NCBI GenBank assembly: GCA_947629045.1
Contig: CANRCF010000003.1
Location: 1 to 64,000 of the forward strand
Direction: 5' to 3'
Source of the DNA: an uncultured Clostridia bacterium
GTDB taxonomy: Bacteria > Bacillota > Clostridia > TANB77 > CAG-508
Length of the DNA: 64,000 nucleotides
How positions within the stretch are numbered: position 1 is the stretch's first letter; each line of letters starts with the position of its first letter. Of the stretch, positions 19,196 through 29,455 are shown in pieces. The position numbers and the translations under genes are program-made. Below the pieces are notes generated by a model. That model did no database searches and had not been told where the DNA came from. It saw nothing but the letters and a program-made list of their open reading frames with translations.

Positions 19196-20700
19196 TTAAT
19201 TGATATACAATACTGTACGAAACGCAAGATCACATTCAACATAACTAACTAGATTTTCGCCATCGCGATATGATGCTGAATGTGCCATCGATCCCATCCC
19301 ACCACCTCGGGTAACACAATAAGTTGCTTTCGGCTGTGTTACTTCGTTTGATTTGTCTTTATATTCCCTTATCTCCGTAGTCCACTCCCACATATTTCCT
19401 GCAAAATCATATATATTTTTTGCTTTGTTTCTATCTATCTTTTCTCCATTTTCATCCACAACTGATATCCCTGTTGCTACTTCATAATAGACATTGTTTT
19501 TATTCTCTGGGATTAAAAAAGTATCATTTTCGTTTGTTTCATCATTACCATATTTTGTTGCATATACCCATTTATTATTCCAAGTATGCCTTGCGTATAA
19601 TCCTTTTATCGTATAACTTGAATTTGAATAATTTCCCCATGATGTACTATCCATTACATTAATTTTGCTATTACTTAGCCATGTACATATTGTATCCCAT
19701 GCATATGAATCTATTAATCTGCTTGCTACTGATGCATTATTTGTGTACATATTTTCCGATAATTCCTTTGCTTTTTCTTGACTTACAAAGTTCCATGCCT
19801 GTTTTCCTCTTTTGGTTACAGGTTTTTTATCAGCTGCACTAGCATTTTGTGAATTTCTTTCATATGTGTCTCCATTTTTATAATCTTTATTTATTCCTGC
19901 TTCGTATCTTCCTACATAAAACCCTCCGTATTTTTCTACACTTTCTTTTCTAAAAGTAATTTCTTCTTCATCCCACCAATCTGTATAATCATTATATAAA
20001 TTTTCATTTTCTTTCCATGTCTCTTTATCTTGTTTATATTCTAAACTTACACCATCTGCTGGTACCCATACGAATTGATTGCAATCTTGTTGTATATCTA
20101 GTATTCCATCTTCATCTATGTCTTTTTTCCAATCTAAATTTTCTTCTTCTGGAATTTCATATATTACAAATCCATCTTTTATCGTATTTTCTCCATCCAA
20201 TTCAGAACCTACAAATCCTTTTGGTACTGGCACTATTCCACCATCTTTAGTTGTTACTGCTGTTACTTTTGACGCATCCCAACTTAATGATTTAATATAA
20301 TTTGTTGCATTTCCTATGTTTTCTTTATCTCCCTGTACTGCCTCATTTGTCTTTTCTCCTGCTTCTTTTGCTAACTGCAATATTCCATTATCTCCAAATA
20401 CAACCGTTATACTTACCGATGCTAAAATCAAAAGCACTACAATTGTTACTACTAAGGCTATTAGTGTTATTCCTGATACTGCATTTAATATACTTTTCAT
20501 GCTATAATTTTTTCTAATACTTTGCATTTTTAGTATATTGCTTGCATTATCATTTACACTTCTGCCTTGTCTAACTTTTGTAGTGCATATAAATAACGGT
20601 CTATTTAAGCTATATAAACCTTTCCTTTCTTCTACTTTTACTAAATTACGGCTCTCTCTCTCTCTCTCTCTCTAGAGCCACAAGCGTTTTTACTTTTCAT
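19196..20700 (-). CDS. Pilin-leader FGE/C-type-lectin-like surface protein, probably phase-variable
   Basis: The main frame (start of certain part 20527) encodes a type IV pilin-like helix (GITLIALVVTIVVLLILASV), a hydrophilic linker and an FGE-sulfatase/SUMF1-like domain with FVWVPADG, YVGRYEAG, NMWEWTTE, TRGGG and FRTVLYIN. Codon 20527 has no ribosome binding site. The frame stays open upstream to a (CT)11 tract at 20652-20673; beyond it, an ATG at 20700 with a perfect GGAGG site starts a frame that is out of register with 11 repeats (it meets TAG at 20643-20641) and would join with 10 or 13. I therefore read it as a slippage-controlled ON/OFF gene, currently OFF. The enzyme role of the domain is unlikely; ligand binding is more plausible. 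Confidence 0.65.
20652..20673. repeat. (CT)11 dinucleotide microsatellite
   Basis: Eleven uninterrupted CT units (AG on the coding strand) lie nine codons after a strong ribosome binding site and ATG. Flanking GGCTCT/AGAGCC makes the tract part of a potential hairpin. Such tracts change length by slipped-strand mispairing. Confidence 0.9.
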
Positions 20701-20978
20701 CTGTTTTTCCTCCTTCATTTTAGATAATACTTTATAATTTTTATATAGTTACTTTCATAACTTCAATTACTTCATATTATCTATTTGTTTCTCTATTTTT
20801 CTTCTTTTAGTATTATGAGTGTTATTGCATTATTCTATTCATAGATTATAACTTTTTTACACTCATATGTATAATAATTTTATACTATAACTAAATTTAA
20901 TTGTCAATAAAAATTCTCAAAAATATACAAGCATTTTATTTCACTTCTATTGTAATAATATATTTTTATTTACAAGCA
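20701..20978. other. AT-rich intergenic region
   Basis: This region holds the ribosome binding site and presumed promoter of the pilin-FGE gene, and otherwise nothing I can support. Several TATAAT-like strings occur but none with a clear -35. Confidence 0.5.
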
Positions 20979-21016
20979 TAAAATGAGGCATTTATAATTT
21001 GCCTCATTTATTTTTT
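20979..21016 (-). terminator. Terminator of the Rpn-type gene
   Basis: AATGAGGCA and TGCCTCATT form a nine-base-pair stem with T-rich sequence on both sides. Confidence 0.7.
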
Positions 21017-21030
21017 ATATTAAATATTAA

Positions 21031-21889
21031 TTATTTTAATATTTCTTCTTTTGTTAATCCAGTAACTTTAATAATAGTTTCTATATTTATTCCTTCTTCT
21101 AGCATTTTCTTTGCATCTTCTAATTTTGCTTGTTTAATTCCGTTCTTCTTTTGCATGCTCTTTTAGGCTCATTTCGTCCATTTTTCTTAACATTCTTTGA
21201 TCATATAACCATCTTTCTTCATAACTCATACTCATTCTTTCTAGTACTTCTGATGCTTCTTTTACTTTTTCATTTTCTTCCTTCGCCATTTCTACTTTTC
21301 CCCCTTCTTCTCCACATATAAGCCATAACCACTGTTCTAGTTTTGTTTTTACCCCTGGATTTTTCTTTATAAACTTTGGTAATTCTATGTAATGTACTTC
21401 TAAATCTTCTGTTACATATTCATCCTCTTTGTCATATTCCATATCTACATATTTTTCTTTATCATCTTTTTCAAATTTTATTCTTGCTATTGAATGGTAT
21501 GCATTTCTTTTGAAAAAGTTAAAGTTTAATATGTTTATTGATATTGTTTTTAGTGGTTTTTCGTATGCATCTCCTACTTTTAGTTGGTCTGAATACATTT
21601 TTGTTAAATAACCTATTGACCTTCTGTCTATATCATAATAGTTTCTTACTTGTACTTCTATATCTATTATACTATTATTATTTACTTTTGCTCTTATATC
21701 TAATACTTCTCTCTTTGCTTCTTTACTTTCTTTTGTCATTTCTGGATTTTTTATTTCTATTTCTTTTATTTCTATATTTAATATTGCTGATAGCAAGTCT
21801 TTTAATAAATCTTCTTCTCCATCTTTTGTAAATACTCTTTTAAATACATAATCATTTGTTAGTGGTAATAATTCTACTTTTTGTTCCAT
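21031..21889 (-). CDS. PD-(D/E)XK nuclease family transposase (Rpn-like), +1 frameshift at CGG
   Basis: The N-terminal part (LLPLTNDYVFKRVF, DIRAKVNNNSIIDIEVQV) is the PD-(D/E)XK core of the recombination-promoting nuclease family found across Firmicutes. The zero frame ends after KEERN. Skipping the C of the in-frame CGG at 21142 extends it by 36 residues, GIKQAKLEDAKKMLEEGINI followed by ETIIKVTGLTKEEILK, which is the usual C-terminal helix-turn-helix-like tail of this family. The full product is 285 residues. It is a single gene with its own terminator; many copies are common in such genomes. Confidence 0.85.
21140..21142 (-). other. CGG +1 recoding site in the Rpn-like gene
   Basis: The frame reads GAA CGG AAT TAA. 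Skipping C at 21142 gives GAA GGA ATT AAA and restores the family's C-terminal tail. Confidence 0.8.
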
Positions 21890-22232
21890 TAACTTTTTCC
21901 TTTCTTTATTTTACCATATTAGTTCTTACTTTATCAACACTATTGGTAAAATTTGTTTTATAGTTTTAAGCAAAAGTGCTAACTATTCTATTACCACCTC
22001 CTATTCTTTTTTTGTTTTCTTCTCTTCTTTTTACCTTTTGGAAATTTTTAGTTTAATAGATTTTTAAATGATTTAAAAATATTTAGAAAAGTTATTTAAA
22101 ATATTTTTGAAATAAAAAATATAAAGAAAGAACTTTTGCTTAAGTAACCTTCTTTATATCACATTTTTAGCTATTTTTCAAGCATTTTCGTTCGTCAAAC
22201 TTCGAGCAAATTCGACATATAAAAATTTATGT
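21890..22232. other. Intergenic region without a visible gene
   Basis: AT-rich sequence between two minus-strand genes. It contains the Rpn gene's promoter region. A TTCGACA string at 22211-22217 (reverse complement of a Spo0A-box core) lies just after the flavoprotein stop codon; its position makes function doubtful. Confidence 0.4.
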
Positions 22233-23672
22233 CTACTTTTCTCCTAAAATTCTTGCCATTTGTACACCTGATGCAGATGCCATCATTAAGCCCCTTGTCA
22301 TACCTCCACCATCTCCAATAGAATATAAGCCTTTAACACTACTTTCAAAGTTGTTATCTATTACTACTTGATTACTATAAAATTTAATTTCTGGTGCATA
22401 TAGTAAGTTATCTGGGTCAGCAAAGCCCTCTACTACTTTATCCATACTACGAATAAAGTTTAAAATGTCAGTCATTGTACGATAACCTATTGCATAAGTT
22501 ATATCTCCCGGTACTGCTGATTTTAGAGTTGGTTCAACACTATTTTTACTAAGCTCTTGTTCCCATGTTCTTTTTCCACGATAAATGTCTCCTAACCTTT
22601 GCACTAAAATATTTCCTGCACCTAATTCATTCAAGTTTTTAGCTACATTTCTACCATAATCAATTGGTTTGTTAAATGGATATGTAAAATGATGCGATAC
22701 TAAAATTGCTAAATTTGTATTTGTGCTTTTCTTCTCTTTGTATGAATGTCCATTTACTAAACTTAGGTTATTATCATACACTTCTGATGCAACAAATCCA
22801 CTTGGGTTTTGACAGAAGGTTCTTACTTTATCTTTAAATGGAGCTGGATTTCCTATGAATTTTCCTTCATACATATATGTATTTATATCTTTCATAATTT
22901 CGTCTGGAAGCTCATAGCGTACACCAATATCTACTATTCCTGCTTTAGTTTTTATTTGGTGCCTATCACACATTTTAACAAGCCAGTTTGCTCCTTTTCT
23001 TCCTACTGCTAATACAACATTGTCTGCATAAATTTCTTCTAACTCAGCTTCTTCGTTTAAAACTTGGCTTGCAGGCTTTACCTTTACACCTTTAATTTCA
23101 TTTTTTTCTATAATTAAGTCGTCTACTATTGTTTGATATCTCATTTCAATATTATGCTCTTGTAGGTAATCTTCTAGTCTTTTATATAGCTCATGTGCTT
23201 TTTCTGTACCCAAATGACGAATTGGAATGTTTATTAAAGTAATTCCTTCTTTTTTAGCTTTATCATATATTTTCTTAATTTTTTGTTTATGCTCTGTTCC
23301 CTCTAATTTAGTGTCTGCTCCAAAACTTAAATAAATTTTATCTGTATAGTCAATTAGTTCTTTTGTTTTTGGAACGCCTACATATTCATGCAAAATTCCA
23401 CCTATGTATATGTCGTCATCTTCTTTATTATATAATGATAATTTTCCGTCTGAAAAGGCTCCTGCTCCTGAAAATCCACTTGTAATATTGCAAAACGGCT
23501 TACATTTAATGCAGTTTCCAGTTTTATATATTGGACAATATCTATCTTCTACCTTTTTTCCTTGTTCAATTAGCAAAACTTTTTTGTTTTTGTTTAGTTT
23601 AATTAGTTCATAAGCCATAAATATCGAGCTAGGTCCCATTCCTACTACAATAATATCGTACTTTTCCTTCAT
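22233..23672 (-). CDS. FAD-dependent oxidoreductase of unknown substrate
   Basis: From the ATG at 23672 the protein is 479 residues. A Rossmann dinucleotide motif YDIIVVGMGPSSIFMAYEL opens it, followed by a cysteine cluster (CPIYKTGNCIKCKPFCNITS), FSGAGAFSDGKL, and the C-terminal SIGDGGGMTRGLMMASASG that closes the FAD site. It resembles the uncharacterised FAD-dependent dehydrogenases conserved in Firmicutes. The later start is preferred because AAAGGAAAG lies before it, and the upstream alternative at 23735 overlaps the small gene ending at 23725. The four cysteines may hold an iron-sulfur cluster (inference). Confidence 0.85.
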   Translation of the reverse strand: MKEKYDIIVVGMGPSSIFMAYELIKLNKNKKVLLIEQGKKVEDRYCPIYKTGNCIKCKPFCNITSGFSGAGAFSDGKLSLYNKEDDDIYIGGILHEYVGVPKTKELIDYTDKIYLSFGADTKLEGTEHKQKIKKIYDKAKKEGITLINIPIRHLGTEKAHELYKRLEDYLQEHNIEMRYQTIVDDLIIEKNEIKGVKVKPASQVLNEEAELEEIYADNVVLAVGRKGANWLVKMCDRHQIKTKAGIVDIGVRYELPDEIMKDINTYMYEGKFIGNPAPFKDKVRTFCQNPSGFVASEVYDNNLSLVNGHSYKEKKSTNTNLAILVSHHFTYPFNKPIDYGRNVAKNLNELGAGNILVQRLGDIYRGKRTWEQELSKNSVEPTLKSAVPGDITYAIGYRTMTDILNFIRSMDKVVEGFADPDNLLYAPEIKFYSNQVVIDNNFESSVKGLYSIGDGGGMTRGLMMASASGVQMARILGEK

Positions 23673-23724
23673 ATTTTTATACTTTCCTTTCATACTTTTT
23701 GAGCAAGCTTTATTAAGTACACTG

Positions 23725-23880
23725 TTAGAAGCCATATTTGGATTTTAACTCCTTAATTACTTCTACAGCTTTTCTCGTTTTACCATCTTCAATATCTTTT
23801 TCTGATTTTAAAAGACATCTTACTGTATGTTCATCAAAAATAGCATTTTTTGTTTCTTCAACATATTTTATTTGTTGCAT
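23725..23880 (-). CDS. Small protein, antitoxin-like size, unknown
   Basis: A 51-residue protein beginning MQQIKYVEETKNAIFDEHTV and ending KELKSKYGF. The ATG at 23880 follows GAAAGGAGAAAATTGTAGTT. Its C-terminal helix (RKAVEVIKEL) resembles the tail of small RelB/ParD-type antitoxins, but no toxin gene lies beside it and the assignment is only a suggestion. It sits between addA and the flavoprotein gene on the same strand, about 45 bases after addA, so it is probably cotranscribed with both. Confidence 0.6.
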   Translation of the reverse strand: MQQIKYVEETKNAIFDEHTVRCLLKSEKDIEDGKTRKAVEVIKELKSKYGF

Positions 23881-23924
23881 AACTACAATTTTCTCCTTTC
23901 AAATAAAGCATACCTTTTGTTCCA

Positions 23925-26900
23925 TTACCTCAGCAAATACAACTCTGCCTTTTCTACTTTTCTTCCTAGTGCATTTTCTAATGCTTGCTTGTAGATTTCT
24001 AATTGCACCTTGTATTTTTCATAAAGCTCTTCTTTTGCACTTTCTTCATCTTCAATATGGTCAGTTTTAAAATCAATTAAAATTAGTTCATCATCTTTGC
24101 TTATGTAATACAAATCTATAATACCTTGTACTAAAATTGTTTTCTCGGAGCCCGCTTCTTGTGCTTCTTTTATTATTTCATTTGCTGGCAAGGTAATATA
24201 AAATGGTTGCTCTTTATGTATCTCTTTTGCTTCTTTTAAAGCTTTGAATAAATCAGATTGTGTGTAGCGATAAATAGTTTCCGTATCTATTGCATTTGCT
24301 TCTTCCCCTGTTATAATCTCTTTTGCTACTAATTCTTGTATTAAGCTTTTAATATCTTCCATTGTGTAGTCTTTAGTTTCATCTAACTTTTGAACTATTA
24401 AATGTGCTAATGTACCTTTGTGAGCACCCGTTATAGTTTCTTTTTCTTGTAAGAATTTAGGTGAGATTTCTAATTTATTTGTTTGCTCTTTTTCATTTAA
24501 ATTTTCTTTTAATTTTATTTCTTTTGGATCTTCTTCACTTTCTACATCTTCACTTAAATTTAAATCATCACTTAATTTCATTTTTTCCTCTTTTATTTTT
24601 GTAACAGAGGTTTTTGTTGGAAGCTTAGTGTCAACCATGTATTTATATTTCCAAGATAAAAGTTCATTTAAATCTTGTTGCATTTTTTCGCTTTCTTCTT
24701 TTTTAGTATCTTTTAGTTTTTGCTCTATCTTTTCTCTTAAATTAGCATTTTCTATTTCTTCTTTAACTTGTAAGCTATCTATAAGCTCTTTTTTAGTATA
24801 TGTTGTTATTGTTACAATTTTGTCTAATGGAAGCTTATTTCCTTTTAATGTGACTGTTTTTCCTTTTTGTGACATATACACATAAAGTAACCAGTCTAAA
24901 TACGATTTTCCTTTATCTATCAATTTGCTGTCTAGTTTTATATCATCTATACTTGTATTTGAATATAGTTCTACTAATTTTTCTTTTGCTTGTAAATCTT
25001 TTGTAAGGTCTTTACTTCTTCCTATAATGAATAGCTTTTCTTTTGCTCTGGTTAGTGCTACATATAAAACTCTTTCTTCCTCTGAAAGTATTTCTTGCCT
25101 CATTTTTAATCTCATTGCATTTTTTGCCATTGTAGAATATCTTATTTTTCTTTCATTATCTATAATTGTTGGTCCGAAACCAAGTTCATTGTGCAATAAA
25201 ATGCTATCATTTAAATCCATCAAATTAAATTGTTTTTGTGTACTGCATAGGAATACTACTGGAAATTCTAGTCCTTTACTTTTGTGAATACTCATAATAC
25301 GAATTACATCTTCATTTTCTCCAATCAGTTTTGCTGAACTTAAATCTCCATTCTGCTTTTTTAACTTTTCTATGAAATGAATAAAATTAAATAATCCTTT
25401 ATAGCTTGCACTTTCATATTGTTTTGCTTTTTCAAATAAACTTTTTAAATTTGCCTGCCTCATTGCGCCATTTGAAAGTAATCCTACATATTGGTAATAG
25501 CCTGTGTCTAAATAAATTTGCCAAATTAGTTCATCTAAAGGAATGTACTTTTCTTTTTCTTTCCATTTCTCTAGCTTTTCCATAAACTGTTCAATTTTAT
25601 TTTTTAAGTCATCTTCTGCTGAAATTCTTGCCTTTAAAAATGCCTCATAGAAAGGGCAATTTCTATCTGTTAATCTAATTTTTACTAAATCATTGTCTGT
25701 AAAATTTCCAATTGTTGACCTTAGAACCACTACAAATGGAATGTCTTGTAATGGGTTATCTATTATTTTTAAAATTGATAAAATTGTTTCAATTTCTGCA
25801 GATTCCAAATATGATACTGAGGTATCACTGAAAACTGGCAAGCTTAAGTCCATTAATTCTTTTTCATAAATAGGTGCTATGCCTGATGGAGCTCTTAAAA
25901 GAATTACTATGTCTTTTGGTCTTATTTTTCTGTAACCTACATTTTTTTCATATACCATGTAATTAGTTTTAAAAAGCTCTTGTATTTTTTTTGCAACTAA
26001 GCTTGCTTCTAACACTTGGTCTTCAACTCGTTCAGTTTCTTCTCCACTTTTATTTTCGTCTTTTTGGGTCATATGATTAATTTCTACTGTTTGACCATTA
26101 TTTTTAAGTTCATTCTTTCGTAGATTTGTTTCTTGCATATTTGCTTCATTTATATTTTGTTCCTGTATGTTTTCTTTTTTATTATTTTCATCTTGGTTAT
26201 TTTCTTCTTTATATATTGTAGTTTCTTCATTTTCTTTTAAGTCTATAAGTAGCATTTCTGCTGTTCCTGCATAATTTATATCTTCCTCTGGCTCTTTATA
26301 ATCTGCACCTAAGTTTAAATACTCAGTTTCGTTGTAGTTAATATCTCCTACATTTTTTGTCATGATTGCTTCAAAAACTAAGTTCGTAAAATCTAATATA
26401 TTTTCTCTACTTCTAAAATTACGAAATAGCTGAATTTTTAAGTTGTCTTCATCTTTTTTATCTTCTTTTATTTTATAGGTTTCATATTTATTTAAGAAAA
26501 GCTCTGGTCTTGCTTGTCTAAATTTATATATACTTTGCTTAACATCACCCACCATGAAAATGTTATTTCCTTTAGAGATGCTATTTAAGATTGTTTCTTG
26601 TACTAAGTTACTATCTTGATATTCGTCAATTGCAATTTCTACAAACTTCTCTTGATACTTTTTTGCTACCTCAGTAGGTGTACCATCTTCATTTACTAAA
26701 ATTCTAAGTGCGTAATGCTCAAAATCATTAAAATCTAAGCAATTTTTTTCTTTTTTCCTTGCCTCAAATTCATTTGCAAATTCTAAAACTAAATTTGATA
26801 ATTTTCTAATTATTGGCTTTATAACTTCAAAATCTTGCATTATTGAGGATGAAGCTCTTGATACTGACAAAGCAATTTTTTCTTTTATGTTCTTTTTAAA

Positions 26901-27819
26901 ATCGTCTCTAATCTTATGTGCTTCATCTTTTTTTGCTTTTAAGTCTACATCTAACTTAGTAACTTTAGGCCAATCGCTATAATCTATATTTGATAACATG
27001 GTTTTAAAATCATCCCATGTTTTTGCATTTTGTATAATATTTTGTAATCTTAATTTATCTTCTGATACTATTCCGTGTAAATAGAGCAAGCTCATCATAT
27101 TTAGATAAGCTATTTTCTAAATCTTGAAGGCCAATTATAGTTTCTTCTATTTGCTCTTTTACATTTTCTAAAATTATTTTGCCCCATATTGTTTCACCAA
27201 AGTCAGTTATTCCTTCTACTTCTTCAAACATTGCTATTTTTTCTTCTAGCCATTTTTGTGGGAAAGGACTACTTTGAATAAAGCTATATATTGTTAAAAC
27301 TAAATTTTGTAAGGCTTCATCACCTTTATAGTTTGTATATAAATCTAATAGGCTTGAAAAATCTTCATCATTTTCTTCATATTTTTTTTCAAATAAGTCA
27401 TCTAAAGTTTCCTGCTTTAAAAGTGAAATTTCTGCTGTATCTGCAACGCGGAAATTACTTGGTATATCTATTTCATAAAAATTATTGCGTATAACATCTA
27501 GGCAAAAAGAGTGAATTGTACTAATATTCGCTTTTGAAAGTAAAGTGATTTGCCTTTGTAAATATGTATTTTCTGGTTCTTCTTCTATTTTCTTGTAAAT
27601 CGCTTTTAATACTCTTTCTCTCATTTCACTTGCAGCTGCATTTGTAAATGTGACTACTAGCATTTTATCTATATCTATTTTTTCATTTATTATTTTATGA
27701 ATAATTCTTTCTACGAGCACAGCAGTTTTACCACTACCTGCGGCAGCAGCTACTAAAATATTAGAGCCCTTTTCTTCTATGGCTTGCATTTGCTCTTTGG
27801 TCCATTTTACTTCAGACAT
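23925..27819 (-). CDS. addA: ATP-dependent helicase/nuclease subunit A, +1 frameshift at CGG
   Basis: The large subunit of the AddAB double-strand break resection complex. The N-terminal part has the Walker A motif VAAAAGSGKTAVLVERI; the C-terminal part has UvrD-type motifs (AIDEYQDSN, VGDVKQSIYKFR, RIMSIHKSKGLEFPVV, LYVALTRAKEKL) and the nuclease motif QGIIDLYY...LIDFKTD. The two lie in different frames. The zero frame reads LALFT then CGG and stops six codons on; skipping C at 27075 continues as GIVSEDKLRLQNI, giving 1297 residues, the family's usual size. The start at 27819 has GAGG upstream. addB, normally adjacent, is absent here. Confidence 0.93.
27073..27075 (-). other. CGG +1 recoding site in addA
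   Basis: The frame reads TTT ACA CGG AAT. Skipping C at 27075 reads TTT ACA GGA ATA and joins the two halves of AddA without loss. Confidence 0.87.
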
Positions 27820-28036
27820 AATTTGCCTCTTTTCTTCTTTTTTCGCATTCATTATATCTTAATGAATATAAGTTTTCAAGATTAAAAGTTTTATTTTATA
27901 ATCTGTATTTTTAGTATTTTTTTATATTAAATTAAATTTTTTCACATTTTGTCAAAAAAATTAGACTTTTCATAAAAAAAATCATTTAATTATTGGTAAA
28001 ATTGTATAATTTATTAAGTTTTAAATGGAGGTTTAT

Positions 28037-28444
28037 ATGAGCAAGTTATATTCTTTATATGAAAATTTAAAAAGGGAAAATAATAATACAATATATTTAT
28101 TTAAGAATGGAATATTTTATACTGCTCTAGCCAATGATGCAATATTTTTATCTAATACTTTTAATTTTAAATTAACTAAATTGAATGATTCTATTGTTAA
28201 ATGTGGCTTTCCAATTTCTGGAGGAGAAAAATATATTAATATGCTAAAAAATAATAATATTGATTTTAGACTAATTGACCCTTCCTCTAATACAATATTT
28301 CTACCAAAAGAATTTAAGGTAAGTAATGAAATTAAAAGCTTATTAAATTTAATATTAAATACTGATATAGATCACCTATCTGTTATGGAAGCTTATGAGT
28401 TTATAAATAAGTTAAAGCTTGAAGCAGAACATATATGTAAATAA
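28037..28444 (+). CDS. MutS domain I-like small protein
   Basis: A 135-residue protein. Residues about 15-85 (NTIYLFKNGIFYTALANDA, NDSIVKCGFPISGGEKYI) resemble the mismatch-recognition domain I of MutS, with the FYTALANDA segment at the FYE-like position. The C-terminal LSVMEAYEFINKLKLEA resembles the last helix of MutS (LSPMEALNLL). The ATPase core is missing. The first ATG of the frame (28025) is part of the GGAGG site itself, so 28037 is the start. It is a lone plus-strand gene among minus-strand genes; function is unknown. Confidence 0.6.
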   Translation: MSKLYSLYENLKRENNNTIYLFKNGIFYTALANDAIFLSNTFNFKLTKLNDSIVKCGFPISGGEKYINMLKNNNIDFRLIDPSSNTIFLPKEFKVSNEIKSLLNLILNTDIDHLSVMEAYEFINKLKLEAEHICK

Positions 28445-28446
28445 AA

Positions 28447-28480
28447 AAGATTTTCTTATTTATATTTTATAAGAAAATCT
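28447..28480 (-). terminator. Terminator downstream of spoIIQ
   Basis: AGATTTTCTTAT and ATAAGAAAATCT form a 12-base-pair stem followed by TTTTTTAT on the minus strand. It may also stop the convergent plus-strand gene. Confidence 0.75.
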
Positions 28481-28490
28481 AAAATTTATA

Positions 28491-29357
28491 TTAATTTAAA
28501 TATAGTTCAGGGTCTTGTTGTTCATTATCTTTTAATAATTCAAAATGAAGGTGTGCTTCATCTGAAATTTCAAAAGCTGCAGTGTTTCCAACTGTTCCTA
28601 TGCTTTGCCCTTGTTGTACTTTTTCACCTTGCTTTACAAATTCTGTACTTAAAAGGTTTGCATATACTGTTTTATAGCCGTTTACATGCTCTATAATAAC
28701 TGTTAACCCATATCGTGGGTCATTCTTTATAGAGGTTATTGTTCCGTCTGCTGAAGCTTTTACAACACTTCTTTGTTCTGCCTCAATATCTATTCCGTTA
28801 TGTGTTGACCATACATCTAAGGTGCTTGAATATACTAATTTATTGTCTGCAAATTCTTTAATAATGGCTCCATCAACTGGCTTTACGAATTCTGGGTCAG
28901 GTACTTTTTCTGTTTCACTAGTTTTGTTTGTTTCTTTATTTTCATTTTGTTTTGAGTTTTCTACTTTTTGTTCTGCTGCACTAGTGTTTATAGCTATTTT
29001 ACTTTCAGAATTTGATGTACTGCTTGAATTTGAAGTATCTCCATTTTGAATATCTGCTCCACTTTTATTTCCATCACTAGAACTACTACCTTCTGTACTT
29101 CCTGTTTCTTTATTTTCATCTTTAACTTCATTTACTGTTTTGCCATATTGTGTACTTGCTTGTTCAGCTGATATATTACCTATTGTATTTGTATTTAATT
29201 TTCCTAAATTTGTTTCATTTTCTAATTTATTACTATATAATAAAAAAGTAATAACAAATACAATAACTGCTAATGCTAACACACTTCCTGTTATATATAC
29301 CATTTTCTTTACATCTAATCCATCATCTACTGGCTTTCTTCTATTATCTCTTCTCAT
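28491..29357 (-). CDS. spoIIQ: SpoIIQ-like M23 peptidoglycan-binding sporulation protein
   Basis: A 288-residue protein with one N-terminal membrane helix (residues 20-42), a long Ser/Thr/Asn-rich linker and a C-terminal LytM (M23) domain with THNGIDIE (HxxxD), YKTVYANL and HLHFELLK. SpoIIQ is made in the forespore and spans the intermembrane space to contact SpoIIIAH during engulfment. Identity is inferred from domain layout plus its place directly after spoIID. The zinc ligands are intact, so endopeptidase activity is possible, as in clostridial SpoIIQ. Confidence 0.85.
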   Translation of the reverse strand: MRRDNRRKPVDDGLDVKKMVYITGSVLALAVIVFVITFLLYSNKLENETNLGKLNTNTIGNISAEQASTQYGKTVNEVKDENKETGSTEGSSSSDGNKSGADIQNGDTSNSSSTSNSESKIAINTSAAEQKVENSKQNENKETNKTSETEKVPDPEFVKPVDGAIIKEFADNKLVYSSTLDVWSTHNGIDIEAEQRSVVKASADGTITSIKNDPRYGLTVIIEHVNGYKTVYANLLSTEFVKQGEKVQQGQSIGTVGNTAAFEISDEAHLHFELLKDNEQQDPELYLN

Positions 29358-29455
29358 AAATAATTCCTCCTTAACTTTTCTTTAGTACAATTATTAACAA
29401 TTTAGAGAAATTTATACAAAAACTATGATATTTTACAGATTTTTTATTCTTATAG

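Noticed and set aside
19420..20517. Several plus-strand leucine- and serine-rich frames opposite the pilin-FGE gene
   Set aside because: These are antisense shadows typical of AT-rich coding DNA and lack start signals.
22211..22217. Spo0A box
   Set aside because: It matches the core but lies just after a stop codon and far from any start; a chance match is likely in AT-rich DNA.
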